NCBI RefSeq assembly: GCF_000981585.1
Contig: NZ_LN831776.1
Coordinates: forward strand, 5,377,187-5,441,186
DNA length: 64,000 nt
Source: Paenibacillus riograndensis SBR5
GTDB lineage: Bacteria > Bacillota > Bacilli > Paenibacillales > Paenibacillaceae
Reading direction: 5' to 3'
The notes beneath the pieces are model-generated. The model saw only the letters and a program-made list of their open reading frames with translations, ran no database searches and had not been told where the DNA came from. Shown here in pieces: positions 55,248-64,000 of the stretch; position 1 is the first letter of the stretch; each line of letters starts with the position of its first letter. The translations under genes were made by a program, and so were the position numbers.

Positions 55248-56246
55248 TTGTCCCAAGAAACTCCAAGTTACGGCGGCCAAGCCGTCATTGAAGGCGTTAT
55301 GTTCGGCGGCAAGCACATCAACGTAACTGCCGTAAGAAGGAAGAACGGGGAAATTACATTTTTGGAGGTGCCGAGAAGCGATAAGAGCTGGGTCGTAAAA
55401 CTGCGCAGGATACCGCTTCTTCGCGGCCTTGTCAGTATTATAGATTCCAGCGCCAAAGGCTCGAAGCACCTGAATTATTCGGCGGAATCCTATGCCGAGG
55501 ATGAGACGGAGCCGGAAGATCAGGCTAAGCAGCAGGAGAAAGCCAAGAAAAAGGAAGAGGGCTGGAGCCTGGGGATGATTTTTGGCGTAGCGATCATGGG
55601 GATTTTATCTTTCCTTGTCGGCAAGCTCATCTTTACCCTTGTCCCCGTCTTTGTTGAAAATTTTCTGTTCAAAAATGCATTTGATAACTACATTCTGCAC
55701 AACCTCGTAGAAGGCGGAATCAAACTGGTTCTGTTGCTCGTCTATCTGTGGGCCATCTCTCAGACCCCTGTAGTGAAGCGGCTGTTCCAGTACCATGGCG
55801 CCGAGCACAAGGTCATCAGCGCATTTGAAGCCGGTGAAGAGCTGACAGTAGCGAACGTGCAGAAGTATAGCCGTCTGCATTACCGCTGCGGAAGCAGCTT
55901 CATGATGCTGACGATTATCCTTGGCGTCATTATCTATTCGGTGTTCCCTTGGGATAACCTGGTTGAACGTGTAGTGCAGCGGATTGTGCTGCTGCCGGTC
56001 GTAATCGGCATCTCCTTTGAGGTTCTGAAAGGAACCAATGCCGTAAGAGACATTCCGGGACTGAAGTACCTGGGCTACCCCGGACTGTGGCTGCAGCTGC
56101 TGACAACCAAGGAACCCAAAGATGAAATGGTCGAAGTCTCCATCGCCTCATTTAACCGGATGCGGGAGCTGGATGCCGCAATCGAAGCAGGGGCATATAC
56201 TGAAGCAAGTGTGTCAGGCGGAATATTGGATCCTGCGAAAGGATGA
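55248..56246 (+). CDS. yqhQ: YqhQ-family (DUF1385) membrane protein
   Basis: 332 residues. Starts YGGQAVIEGVMFGGKHINVT, the family signature, has three or four membrane helices (about 100-260) and the conserved QYHGAEHKVISAFEAGEEL. I start at TTG 55248 (MSQETPSYGG) since GGAAGGTGA precedes; GTG 55239 is an alternative. Function not established. Confidence 0.88.
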   Translation: MSQETPSYGGQAVIEGVMFGGKHINVTAVRRKNGEITFLEVPRSDKSWVVKLRRIPLLRGLVSIIDSSAKGSKHLNYSAESYAEDETEPEDQAKQQEKAKKKEEGWSLGMIFGVAIMGILSFLVGKLIFTLVPVFVENFLFKNAFDNYILHNLVEGGIKLVLLLVYLWAISQTPVVKRLFQYHGAEHKVISAFEAGEELTVANVQKYSRLHYRCGSSFMMLTIILGVIIYSVFPWDNLVERVVQRIVLLPVVIGISFEVLKGTNAVRDIPGLKYLGYPGLWLQLLTTKEPKDEMVEVSIASFNRMRELDAAIEAGAYTEASVSGGILDPAKG

Positions 56247-56253
56247 GTGGTCT

Positions 56254-56595
56254 ATGATCAAGCATGCTTTGATTTTTTGGATAAGTGTAGCGCTGGCGGT
56301 ACTGGGTTTGGTTACACGGTTTATGCTGGTGGGCTTCGGGGCGCTGACGTCTTTGATTATTCCGCTTTTGCTTTTAGGAATTGTGTTTTATGCGAACCGG
56401 TCTTTCAAGGCCGGCTATGGCCGGGGTTCCGGCAGATCCCAAACGAAAGTCATTCCTTCCCAAAAAACCATGGCCAAAGTCGCTGGCCTGCGTAAAACGC
56501 AGCCGGCAGCTCCCGGCAAACGCAAAACCTATCCGTTTCAGGTGATCGAAGGCAGCAAAGGCAAAAACGATGAGCAGCTGCCCAAATATCATTAA
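56254..56595 (+). CDS. Small membrane protein after yqhQ
   Basis: 113 residues with two N-terminal membrane helices (about 3-20, 22-45) and a basic, Lys/Gln-rich tail. Seven bases after yqhQ, in the place of B. subtilis yqhP, but similarity cannot be judged. Strong terminator follows. Confidence 0.7.
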   Translation: MIKHALIFWISVALAVLGLVTRFMLVGFGALTSLIIPLLLLGIVFYANRSFKAGYGRGSGRSQTKVIPSQKTMAKVAGLRKTQPAAPGKRKTYPFQVIEGSKGKNDEQLPKYH

Positions 56596-56636
56596 AAAAA
56601 GCCTTCCCGCACTGCAATACGCGGGAAGGCTTTTTT
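56594..56636. terminator. Bidirectional terminator
   Basis: AAAAAAAGCCTTCCCGC / GCGGGAAGGCTTTTTT between convergent genes. Confidence 0.92.
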
Positions 56637-56648
56637 ATGCAAATGGAC

Positions 56649-57596
56649 TTAGAAAATCGTAGGCTTCGGAAGCGGCCGCCAATTTTTGAAAAACGCCTCC
56701 CCCGCCTTATATCCGGCCGCATACAGCTCGTCACTTCTCTCCGGCGCGAGATTGAACTCCGTCATCGCGATGCCCAAGGTGGGAATCTTAACGGTCCGGA
56801 TAAATTTCTCCGTTTCAATATACCGTTCATCATGGGCAGACAGCATGGTGCCCACCATAGCCTGCAGCATGCTGAAGGGACCGGTGATCCTGTGCGGCTG
56901 CGGTTCGGTTTTGCCGATCATCTGATACCCGACCGTGGGGATTCTGCGGCCCGGGCTTTTGAAACCCTCCTCCTTCTCGTCGAACAGCCACAACGGAAAA
57001 TTGCTTAACAAGCCGCCATCGACCATATAGACAAACTGCTCAGCAAAAGACTTTCCTTTAGCCGCCTCATTGCTCAGCCGCAGCATTACCGGATCAAAAA
57101 AATACGGGATGCTGCAGCTCATCCGCACCGCTTTGGCTACCTCGAAGCCGTCCGGGGAAATCCCATACTGCTTCAAGTCGTCAGGCAGCACAACCAGACG
57201 GCCGTTCGTAATATCGGAGGCGATAATGGACAGCTTGCCACGAGGCAGATCTCCAAAGGTGACAAGCCCCTTTTCCTTCAAAATCCCGCGTATCCACGAC
57301 TCCAGCGCCTCCCCGGAATACAGCCCTTTTTTGATCAGCACCCGAAAAGCCGGTCCCACATAAGCCGTATTGTAGAGAAAGCCCCTTTTTAGAAAAGAGG
57401 TAAAAGCGGTTGTCCGGATGATCCTGCTCATTGCTTCACCGTCATACCCCACCGCAAGCAGCGAGGCGATAATGGAGCCCGAAGAGGTTCCGGCCACCCG
57501 CTTAAACACCGCCCCCGCCTGCTCTGATGCCTGAACCGCGCCCGCGAGCGAGATCCCCTTTACACCCCCGCCTTCGAATACGGCATTGATCTCCAT
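56649..57596 (-). CDS. yqhO: Patatin-like phospholipase (YqhO-like)
   Basis: 315 residues: oxyanion loop GGGVKGISLAG, nucleophile GTSSGS and catalytic Asp in MVDGGLLSN, the patatin Ser-Asp dyad. Cytoplasmic or membrane-associated lipid acyl hydrolase. SD GGGGGA lies in a hairpin (57607-57648). Confidence 0.9.
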   Translation of the reverse strand: MEINAVFEGGGVKGISLAGAVQASEQAGAVFKRVAGTSSGSIIASLLAVGYDGEAMSRIIRTTAFTSFLKRGFLYNTAYVGPAFRVLIKKGLYSGEALESWIRGILKEKGLVTFGDLPRGKLSIIASDITNGRLVVLPDDLKQYGISPDGFEVAKAVRMSCSIPYFFDPVMLRLSNEAAKGKSFAEQFVYMVDGGLLSNFPLWLFDEKEEGFKSPGRRIPTVGYQMIGKTEPQPHRITGPFSMLQAMVGTMLSAHDERYIETEKFIRTVKIPTLGIAMTEFNLAPERSDELYAAGYKAGEAFFKNWRPLPKPTIF

Positions 57597-57606
57597 AGAC
57601 AGTCAT

Positions 57607-57648
57607 CCCCCGTTCCATAGACCTAATGCTTATCTATGAGCACGGGGG
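57607..57648 (-). promoter_or_regulatory. Hairpin covering the yqhO ribosome binding site
   Basis: Minus strand CCCCCGT (57648-57642) pairs with ACGGGGG (57613-57607), with an inner CATAG/CTATG pair. The downstream arm is the Shine-Dalgarno of yqhO. It lies directly after the GHL10 gene and could instead be a weak terminator (no T run). Confidence 0.45.
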
Positions 57649-57653
57649 AAGTT

Positions 57654-59372
57654 TCATGACTTGAAATAAAAGGTCAGCAGGCTGTTGAGTCCAAACGGAT
57701 CGCGGCTTACAATATCGTTCGCTCTGAACATAATGCTGCCGGCTACTTCATTGTATTTCTCATTATATTTTAACTGGTTGATAATCTGTTCGCTGCTTTG
57801 CCACTCAGCGCTTTTGTCGGTTCCTACTTTGTAGGTGGCCTGTCCTATGTAGAGCTTGACCCCGGAACCCTTCACCTCGTTCACCCACCAGTCCACGAGC
57901 TTGTCGTACCGGGCCGCATTAAAGGAGAGGCTCCAATAAATCTGCGGGGCAATATAGTCGATCCAGCCGCTGCGTATCCAGGTCCGCGTATCAGCGTACA
58001 TGTCGTCATAGGCAGATACCCCTGCCGTGGTATCGGAACCCGTGCTGTCCGCCTTCTTGTTGCGCCAGACGCCAAACGGGCTGACACCGAAGGAGACATC
58101 CGATTTCACGCCATGAATGGATTGGCCGAGCCGGCTGATGAAATCATTGATATTGTCCCGCCGCCAATCCCCCTTGGAGCTGATGGACTTGGAATTATAG
58201 GTCTTGAATGCCTCATCATCGGCAAAAGATCCGGATGGATAGAAATAATCATCCAGATGGACCCCGTCAATGTCATAGCCCTTCACTACTTCCATTACGG
58301 TATCGATGATGTGCTGGCGGGCTTCCGGAATGCCCGGATTAATATAGAGCTTGCTGTCCGCTTTGACGATCCATTCCGGATGGGCTTTTGCCACATGATT
58401 GCCCGCCAGATTGGCCGTGTTGGCATCTGTTGTCGCGCGGAACGGATTGAACCAGGCATGGAACTGCATGCCCCGGCTGTGAGCGGCACTGATCATAAAT
58501 TCCAGCGGATCATAACCCGGATTCTTGCCCTGCGAGCCGGTCAATACCTTGGACCAGGGAACAAGCACCGAGGGATACAGGCTGTCCCCGGAGGGTCTGA
58601 CCTGCACGAATACGGCATTGAAGCCGGTTTTTTGCAGCTTGTCGAGCAATGTGTTGAATTCCTGTTTCTGCTTGGCCTCATTGCCCGCTGAGGAAGTAGA
58701 AGGCCAGTCCAGATTGAACACGGTTGAGATCCAGGCGCCCTTCATTTCTTTCGGGGCCTTCGCTCCAGGAACCGATGGAACCGTCGGTACAGGTACTGTT
58801 GGTGTCGGCACGTTCGGCGTTGGCACGTTAGGTGTTGGCACGTTAGGTGTTGGCACGTTAGGTGTTGGCACAGGGGTTGGTGTCGGCACGCTTGTCGGTG
58901 CAGACACCGCCGGCGCGGACGGTCCGACAATCTCCGTATTTGAATACAGCGCAATGTGTTTGGTTGCCTGATTCCAGACGACCTGCAGCCCTAGCTGTTC
59001 ACTTACAAAACGCAACGGTACTGTCACCCGGCCCTGCACAATCTGCACAGAGGTATCCAAGGCTACCGGTGTTCCCCCTACATCGGCTGTCTTTTTGCCG
59101 CTGGTAAGCTTCAGCACATTCTCCCCTTTGCTGATCGTCGCAGTCTTATTGCTTTGATTCCACTCGACCGCTGCACCCAGCCCTTTGCTGATGACACCTA
59201 CAGGCACCATAGTCACGCCTGAAGCGGTAATAAACGGCGGTACTTCACTGTTCAAGGTCACACCATCCAGCTCAATGGTTATCGGTACGGCCGCCGCCTG
59301 AACGCCGGTCATACCGAGCGGGAGACATAACAGCAGCACTAATAACCCTAACATCCATTTACGGTAATTCAT
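57654..59372 (-). CDS. Secreted GHL10-type glycosyl hydrolase with copper-amine-oxidase-like N-domain
   Basis: 572 residues: signal peptide (MNYRKWMLGLLVLLLCLPLG), stalk-like domain (about 35-150, VPLRFVSEQLGLQVVWNQ), a linker with four exact NVPTP repeats, then GHL10/DUF187 (about 210-540, PKEMKGAWISTVFNLDWPS, DGVHLDDYFYPS). Similar to B. subtilis YngK by layout. Likely cell-wall or polysaccharide related. I start at ATG 59372 (GGGGAGG). Confidence 0.88.
   Translation of the reverse strand: MNYRKWMLGLLVLLLCLPLGMTGVQAAAVPITIELDGVTLNSEVPPFITASGVTMVPVGVISKGLGAAVEWNQSNKTATISKGENVLKLTSGKKTADVGGTPVALDTSVQIVQGRVTVPLRFVSEQLGLQVVWNQATKHIALYSNTEIVGPSAPAVSAPTSVPTPTPVPTPNVPTPNVPTPNVPTPNVPTPTVPVPTVPSVPGAKAPKEMKGAWISTVFNLDWPSTSSAGNEAKQKQEFNTLLDKLQKTGFNAVFVQVRPSGDSLYPSVLVPWSKVLTGSQGKNPGYDPLEFMISAAHSRGMQFHAWFNPFRATTDANTANLAGNHVAKAHPEWIVKADSKLYINPGIPEARQHIIDTVMEVVKGYDIDGVHLDDYFYPSGSFADDEAFKTYNSKSISSKGDWRRDNINDFISRLGQSIHGVKSDVSFGVSPFGVWRNKKADSTGSDTTAGVSAYDDMYADTRTWIRSGWIDYIAPQIYWSLSFNAARYDKLVDWWVNEVKGSGVKLYIGQATYKVGTDKSAEWQSSEQIINQLKYNEKYNEVAGSIMFRANDIVSRDPFGLNSLLTFYFKS
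58800..58865. repeat. 15-base coding minisatellite (NVPTP)
   Basis: Direct repeats of GTTGGCACGTTAGGT (forward) in the linker coding region, about four copies. Confidence 0.75.
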
Positions 59373-59412
59373 AATTCCTCCCCGGTATACAGTAAAATTT
59401 TGCGCAGACACC

Positions 59413-59453
59413 AAAAAACGGCCTTCTCGTCCTTATCAAAAGGGAGACGGCCG
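59413..59453 (-). terminator. mntR terminator
   Basis: Minus strand stem AAACGGCC..TCTC/GAGA.GGCCGTTT with TTTTTTGG. Confidence 0.75.
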
Positions 59454-59552
59454 TTTCTCTTGCCAAACGGAGTCCTGAAACAAAAAAGAACGATACCGTT
59501 ATGACGTAAAAAAACTGGAAAGGTTGCGGTAATCACACAAAAACAACATCAT

Positions 59553-59978
59553 TTATGAGTCGCTGACCAGTTCAAGATGAATATCGTATAAGGTCTGCAG
59601 ACGCGCTTCATCACGGCGAAAATACTCCACCAGCGTCTCAATGCGCGTAATGGAGTCCCAGCTCAAATGATGCTCGATTCCTTCCACATCCTTATAAATA
59701 TGCTCCTGCTGGACTCCGATCAGGCCGAGGAATTCCTCCAGCAGCTGGTGGCGGTCAACGAGACGTTTTCCCACTTTTTTCCCTTTGCTTGTTAGGACAA
59801 GCCCACGATATTTCTCATAGATGAGATATTCGTCCTTATCCAGTTTTTGGATCATCTTGGTCACAGAGGAGGGGTGGACTTCCAGTCCCTCGGCAATATC
59901 CGAGACCCGCGCATAACCCTTCTCGTCGATGAGCTTGTATATGCGCTCCAAATAATCCTCCATGCTGGGTGTTGGCAT
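59553..59978 (-). CDS. mntR: Manganese-responsive repressor MntR
   Basis: 141 residues, DtxR-type: winged helix plus dimer domain. All Mn ligands are in place: Asp8, Glu11, His77, Glu99, Glu102, His103. Represses manganese uptake. Precedes the GHL10 gene by about 180 bases. Confidence 0.96.
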   Translation of the reverse strand: MPTPSMEDYLERIYKLIDEKGYARVSDIAEGLEVHPSSVTKMIQKLDKDEYLIYEKYRGLVLTSKGKKVGKRLVDRHQLLEEFLGLIGVQQEHIYKDVEGIEHHLSWDSITRIETLVEYFRRDEARLQTLYDIHLELVSDS

Positions 59979-60170
59979 TCAACTTTACCTCTTTTCTATA
60001 ATGAGCGTGGCGCCGGGGCGGACCTTGCTTTAACAATGATACATGTTTCTGCCGCTCCTTGGCAAGTCCTGCGGCACAGTTCCCGCAGCGCTTAGCGATG
60101 TTTTCCATGGTTTTCACCGGCCCGATCTCGGCACAATAGCCTTATCCTCATTCATAAGGAGCGTGAATTC

Positions 60171-61247
60171 ATGACCACGGCAGTAACCGAACGCCCCTCC
60201 GCCAAAAAACACCGCAAGCCCACCAGCCTGTTTATGCCTGAACTTGTTTTTTTTGAGCCGGAAGCGCTGAAGTATCCCAAAGGTGAGCGGATCATGGAAT
60301 GGGTCAAAGCGCAGAATATCCCTTACCGCATGACTACTTCACACAACCGGATTACCAATCTGCCGGGAGAAACGGAACTGGAACAGTACAAGATTGCCAA
60401 ACGGACCCTTGTGGTGGGCATCCGCAAAACCTTGACCTTTGACCAGTCCAAGCCCTCTGCTGACTATGCCATTCCGATTGCCACCGGCTGCATGGGCCAC
60501 TGCCATTACTGCTACCTGCAGACAACTCTTGGCGCCAAACCGTATATCCGTGTGTATGTCAATACAGGCGATGTGATTGATGCGGCCAAAAAATATATTG
60601 AAGAGCGCGCACCGGAGATCACTTCCTTTGAAGCGGCGTGCACCTCCGATCCGCTGGGATTGGAGCATATCACCGGTTCTCTGGCCGAGCTGATTACCTT
60701 CATTGCGGACGAGCCACTGGGGCGGCTGCGTTTTGTCACCAAATACCAGCATGTTGAGCCGCTGCTCCACCTGAAACATAACGGCCACACCCGGATCCGG
60801 TTCAGTGTGAACGCCGATTACGTGATCCGGAATTTCGAGCCGGCGACGGCACGCTTCGAGGAACGGATTGAAGCTGCCGGACAAATCGCCCGGGCCGGGT
60901 ATCCGCTTGGCTTCATCATCGCCCCGATCATCTGGCATGAGGGCTGGCAGGAAGGGTACGCCGGGCTGCTGGCGAAGCTGGCCCAGGCGCTGCCGCCGGA
61001 GGCGGGCAAAGGCCTTACTTTTGAAATGATTCAGCACCGGTTCACCAAGACGGCCAAAACCGTTATCGAGAAACGTTATCCGAAATCCAAACTGGAAATG
61101 GACATCGAGAAGCGCAAAAAGAAATGGGGCCGCTGGGGCCAGCACAAATACGTCTATCCCGATGAACAGCAAACCGCCCTGCGGGAATTCATCACAGAGC
61201 GGATTTTTGAACATTTCCCGGAAGCGGGAATTGATTATTTTACCTGA
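60171..61247 (+). CDS. splB: Spore photoproduct lyase
   Basis: 358 residues. Radical SAM iron-sulfur motif TGCMGHCHYCYLQ (Cys-x3-Cys-x2-Cys) and the downstream conserved FEAACTSDPLGLEHI with the hydrogen-donor Cys. Splits the thymine dimer of spore DNA during germination. AAGGAG precedes the ATG. No splA seen. Confidence 0.95.
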   Translation: MTTAVTERPSAKKHRKPTSLFMPELVFFEPEALKYPKGERIMEWVKAQNIPYRMTTSHNRITNLPGETELEQYKIAKRTLVVGIRKTLTFDQSKPSADYAIPIATGCMGHCHYCYLQTTLGAKPYIRVYVNTGDVIDAAKKYIEERAPEITSFEAACTSDPLGLEHITGSLAELITFIADEPLGRLRFVTKYQHVEPLLHLKHNGHTRIRFSVNADYVIRNFEPATARFEERIEAAGQIARAGYPLGFIIAPIIWHEGWQEGYAGLLAKLAQALPPEAGKGLTFEMIQHRFTKTAKTVIEKRYPKSKLEMDIEKRKKKWGRWGQHKYVYPDEQQTALREFITERIFEHFPEAGIDYFT

Positions 61248-61274
61248 TTGGAGGACGGTTATTGGGATCAGCAG

Positions 61275-61988
61275 TTAGAACTTCAGCCAATCCGGCGTAA
61301 TTCCCTGCAGCCATATGGTGATACGGAACATCTGATCCGTAAACAGCAGAAGTCCCATAAAAATCATCAGTCCCCCGCCCACCTTCATCAGCAGATTGGA
61401 GTATTTGAGGATGCGCCGGGCTCCGCCGAGGAAGAAGGCCAGCACAATGAAGGGCAGCGCAAAGCCGATGCAATAAGCCGTAATCAGCGTAAACCAGGCC
61501 CCTTGGTCGCTGGCCGACAGCGCAATGATTGGAGTGAGGATCGGGCCAATGCATGGAGACCAGCCTGCCGAGAAGCCGATGCCCAGAATGAATGAGCCCA
61601 GATAACCCGCCGGCTTCCATTTCAGATTGAGTTTGCGTTCACGGAGCAGGAACTTGGGCTGAAAAATCCCCAGCAGGAACAGCCCCATCGCCATCACAAG
61701 AATGGCTGATAATTTCCGGATTAAATCCCGCTGCTCCTGAAATACTTCTCCAAACAGCCCGGCTCCGAAGCCGATGGTATAGAACACTGCCGACAATCCA
61801 AGAATAAAGGCCAGCGTATGGCTGATGGTCCGGAACCGGGCCTTTCGGGTAGTGCTTCCGGCCTTTAATTCCTGAACGGACAGACCGGTGATATAGCTCA
61901 GATAGGAAGGGTACAGCGGCAGACAGCAGGGCGATATGAAAGACGCCACACCGGCAGCAAAAGCAATTCCTGCATTCAGGTTAGACAA
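61275..61988 (-). CDS. CcdA-like thiol-disulfide membrane protein
   Basis: 237 residues with six membrane helices, conserved Cys pairs in SFISPCCLPLYPSYLSY and GWSPCIGPILTP. Carries reducing power across the membrane for cytochrome c or spore thiols. TTG start 61988 with AAGGAG upstream. Convergent with splB. Confidence 0.9.
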   Translation of the reverse strand: MSNLNAGIAFAAGVASFISPCCLPLYPSYLSYITGLSVQELKAGSTTRKARFRTISHTLAFILGLSAVFYTIGFGAGLFGEVFQEQRDLIRKLSAILVMAMGLFLLGIFQPKFLLRERKLNLKWKPAGYLGSFILGIGFSAGWSPCIGPILTPIIALSASDQGAWFTLITAYCIGFALPFIVLAFFLGGARRILKYSNLLMKVGGGLMIFMGLLLFTDQMFRITIWLQGITPDWLKF

Positions 61989-62076
61989 AGTGGCTTCTCT
62001 CCTTCCGGGCTTAAGGGTCACTTCGTATGAATGGATTACATTACTTTTAATTCAACCTTCCACTCTTCCGTTCACT

Positions 62077-62880
62077 TTACGCTGGCAGCCCTTTTTTGCC
62101 AATCAGGGTTAAGGCCAGCAGCGCAATCAGCAGCAGAACAATTGTGGCGCCAGGGGCCAGATTCCATATTCCTGCCACCACCAGCCCGCCGACCACCGCA
62201 ATCTCTGCAATGATGACGGACAGCATCACCGAAGACTTGAAGCTGCGCGACAGCAGCAGACTGATTGCCACGGGAATAGTCAGCAGCGCCGACACCAGCA
62301 GCGAGCCGACGATCTTGATCGCCGTGCTGATCACAAGCGCCGTCAGCACCGTTATCAGCATATTCAGCAGCTTCACGGGCAGCCCGCTCACGCTGGCTGC
62401 ATCCTCCTCAAAGCTGAGCAGAAAAAATTCTTTGAAAAACAGAGTTACCACGACCACCACCGCCAGGGTGACGATCCCCACGACGATGAGATCCGTGTTG
62501 TCGAGCGTATAAATGCTGCCGAACAAGTAGCTCATCACATCCGCATTATACCCTTTGCCCAAGGTAAAAAAAAGCGAGGCCAGCGCCACGCCGCCCGACA
62601 TAATGATGGCGATCGACAGCTCGGCATAGCTTTTGTATGCCTTGCGCAGCTTCTCGATCGCGAAGGACGCCACGACCGCAAAGATCAGCCCCGCTCCCAG
62701 CGGATAAAAGCCGGTCAAAAAGCCGAGCGCTACCCCGGCAATCGTCACATGCGCCAGCGTATCGCCGATCATGGACAGGCGGCGCAGGACCAGAAACACG
62801 CCGATGAGCGGCGCAGTAATCCCGATCATCAGTCCGCCCGCAAGCGCCCGCTGAAAAAAATCACTGAATAGAATTTCCAA
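62077..62880 (-). CDS. znuB: Zinc/manganese ABC transporter permease
   Basis: 267 residues, eight or nine helices, with IGDTLAHVTIAGVALGFLTG and the EEDAASVSGLPVKLL loop. TTG start 62880 with GAGGAG nine bases upstream. Separated from its ATPase by a 746-base repeat region. Confidence 0.93.
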   Translation of the reverse strand: MEILFSDFFQRALAGGLMIGITAPLIGVFLVLRRLSMIGDTLAHVTIAGVALGFLTGFYPLGAGLIFAVVASFAIEKLRKAYKSYAELSIAIIMSGGVALASLFFTLGKGYNADVMSYLFGSIYTLDNTDLIVVGIVTLAVVVVVTLFFKEFFLLSFEEDAASVSGLPVKLLNMLITVLTALVISTAIKIVGSLLVSALLTIPVAISLLLSRSFKSSVMLSVIIAEIAVVGGLVVAGIWNLAPGATIVLLLIALLALTLIGKKGLPA

Positions 62881-63626
62881 AATTTCAATCTCCTCTGAGT
62901 ATCAAATACTTAGCGAAACTTCAAAAAGCGAATTTCAAAAATCTTTTCCAAAACCTTTTCGATCCCTCCCAAACCCTCCCTTCCAAGGGAGGGCCCCTAG
63001 GGCTCCGCCCTCTGGACACCCGGCAAGGGCAACTTGCGTGAGAGAATCGGTAGATGGTGCTTAGAGACGGGGATGAAGGATCGCTTTCCGTCCCTTCGGG
63101 ACACGCTTAACGGATGCGGGATCTAGATACTGATATCACAAACCCAAACCGGGCTCTGACCAGCCCACCATACGCCTTAACGGATGTGGGATTTAGGTAC
63201 TGATACTTAAGAACCCCTGTCTTTATCGTATGACCAATCACAACTCGTATTTACGTCTTTTAAACATTACGTTTTTGCGTAAACATCTTTTCGCATCAAA
63301 TGTTATAACTGTATTTGCTGCAACTATTTGATATATAAAATGTTGTTTGGAGGTTTTAAATGTACTTCGTACACTTAGAAGCGGGCTAACCCGGCGTTTG
63401 ATCAACATTCCGCATATATAAGTGTACGAAGTGCAATTAGCTCCTTATGCGCACGAAAAAGTTAGTTTTTAACTGCACAAAGTACAACTAAACTAACCTT
63501 AGCATGCAATTATTAATCCCCTGCGCAAATTAACTATATAGAGTGAACTTAAGTGACGCCCCTGTCAACACAGGGATTCCTCGGGGCGCATACCTGATTC
63601 TTAAGTTCAGCTTATACAGAGTCAGA
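62881..63626. repeat. Repeat region separating znuC from znuB
   Basis: 746 bases with no gene: a CCCTCCCTTCCAAGGGAGGG palindrome (near 62977); two copies of CTTAACGGATG(C/T)GGGAT (63108 and 63177); a TTGTACGAAGTGCAAT-family cluster (63355-63490); and a small TIR element next to the znuC stop. Confidence 0.7.
63534..63619. mobile_element. Short TIR-bounded element abutting znuC
   Basis: CTATATAGAGTGAACTTAAG at 63534-63553 matches the left end of the element at 7717; the right end CTTAAGTTCAGCTTATACAG is a partial inverse. It carries a CCCTGT/ACAGGG hairpin nested in GCCCC/GGGGC. It ends eight bases before the znuC stop. Confidence 0.55.
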
Positions 63627-64000
63627 TTATGAGATTGTATGCTGCAGGTTATCTACGGCGCAATCCTGGGCGTCATGGGAATGGCGGCAGTAAAAATTGA
63701 TTTTGCCGTTCTTTTGCACCGGCTCCTCGCCCAGATAGTTCTTGATCATGTCAATGTCATGCGACACCATCAGGAACGTCATGTGGTGATGCGCATGCAT
63801 ATGCATAATCAATTCGAAGAACCCTGCCTGCGTCTCGGCATCAATGCCGACCGTAGGTTCGTCCAAAATCAGCAGATCGGGATGATTGATCAGCGCCCGG
63901 GCCAGAAAAACGCGCTGCTGCTGGCCGCCGGACAGCTGGCCGACTCTTTTATCCGCTATATCCTGTATCCGCATCACTTCCAGCGCATCGTCGCATTTCT
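63627..64000 (-). CDS. znuC: Zinc/manganese ABC transporter ATPase (N-terminus off the window)
   Basis: The C-terminal part: signature QLSGGQQQR, Walker B LLILDEPTVGID, switch MVSHDIDM. The frame stays open to the edge (KCDDALEVMRIQD), so the P-loop lies past base 64000. Ends in a Cys/His-containing tail (FYCRHSHDAQDCAVDNLQHT) that may bind metal. Confidence 0.92.
   Translation of the reverse strand, partial: KCDDALEVMRIQDIADKRVGQLSGGQQQRVFLARALINHPDLLILDEPTVGIDAETQAGFFELIMHMHAHHHMTFLMVSHDIDMIKNYLGEEPVQKNGKINFYCRHSHDAQDCAVDNLQHTIS

Overview
This window is a stretch of a spore-forming Bacillales chromosome, most likely Paenibacillus or a close relative. The evidence is the long conserved sporulation backbone (the eight-gene spoIIIA operon, then accBC, nusB, folD, xseAB, ispA, dxs, tlyA, argR, recN, spoIVB and spo0A) in the order known from Bacillus subtilis. 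It is flanked by the efp/yqhT/yqhR/yqhQ/yqhO/mntR block, and there is also an S-layer (SLH) anchored giant protein, a spore photoproduct lyase and many high-copy-looking intergenic repeats of a kind I associate with Paenibacillus. No rRNA, tRNA or CRISPR array was seen.

Layout. 1-6868 (minus): branched-chain 2-oxoacid dehydrogenase operon (lpdV, bkdAA, bkdAB, a 963-base repeat-filled gap, bkdB) followed by lipB, so the enzyme that attaches octanoyl groups for lipoylation sits next to a lipoylated E2. 7035-7340: yqzF-like membrane protein. 8042-11837: heterodimeric ABC exporter with a small leader gene. 12017-13568: thymidine kinase, a small hypothetical protein and a DinB-family protein. 13703-15343: an agr-like peptide-signalling locus (membrane protein, AgrB, short AgrD-like peptide, stand-alone LytTR regulator). 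15565-15744: an Sda-like sporulation checkpoint protein too short for most gene callers. 15888-18495: two hypothetical genes and a FlxA-like coiled-coil gene. 18617-25084: a 2155-residue secreted protein joining a phosphodiester glycosidase domain, a purple-acid-phosphatase-like domain, Ig-like repeats and three SLH domains. 25495-26482: two homologous type I toxin cassettes (holin-like peptide plus probable antisense RNA) around a phage-terminase-like fragment. 26819-49084: the spo0A-to-spoIIIAA backbone, all on the minus strand, transcribed right to left. 49169-61247: yqhV, a YitT transporter-like protein, aspartate kinase, efp, Xaa-Pro peptidase, yqhR, yqhQ, a small membrane protein, a patatin-like lipase, a GHL10 glycosidase, mntR and splB. 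61275-64000: ccdA-like gene, znuB, and the 3' part of znuC, which runs off the window.

How it fits together. Much of the window serves sporulation: Spo0A master regulation with three 0A boxes upstream of its gene, an Sda-like brake, SpoIVB signalling, the SpoIIIA mother-cell channel and SplB repair in germinating spores. Membrane lipid supply (Bkd, AccBC, IspA/Dxs) and metal homeostasis (MntR, Znu) are interleaved.

The most unusual signals are not single enzymes. They are (i) an agr-like locus without a visible kinase and with a pre-peptide lacking a canonical Cys/Ser, (ii) several families of dispersed structured repeats, one with a hairpin showing compensatory changes between its two copies, (iii) a hairpin repeat placed immediately upstream of ribosome binding sites inside operons, and (iv) duplicated toxin/antisense cassettes with prophage debris.
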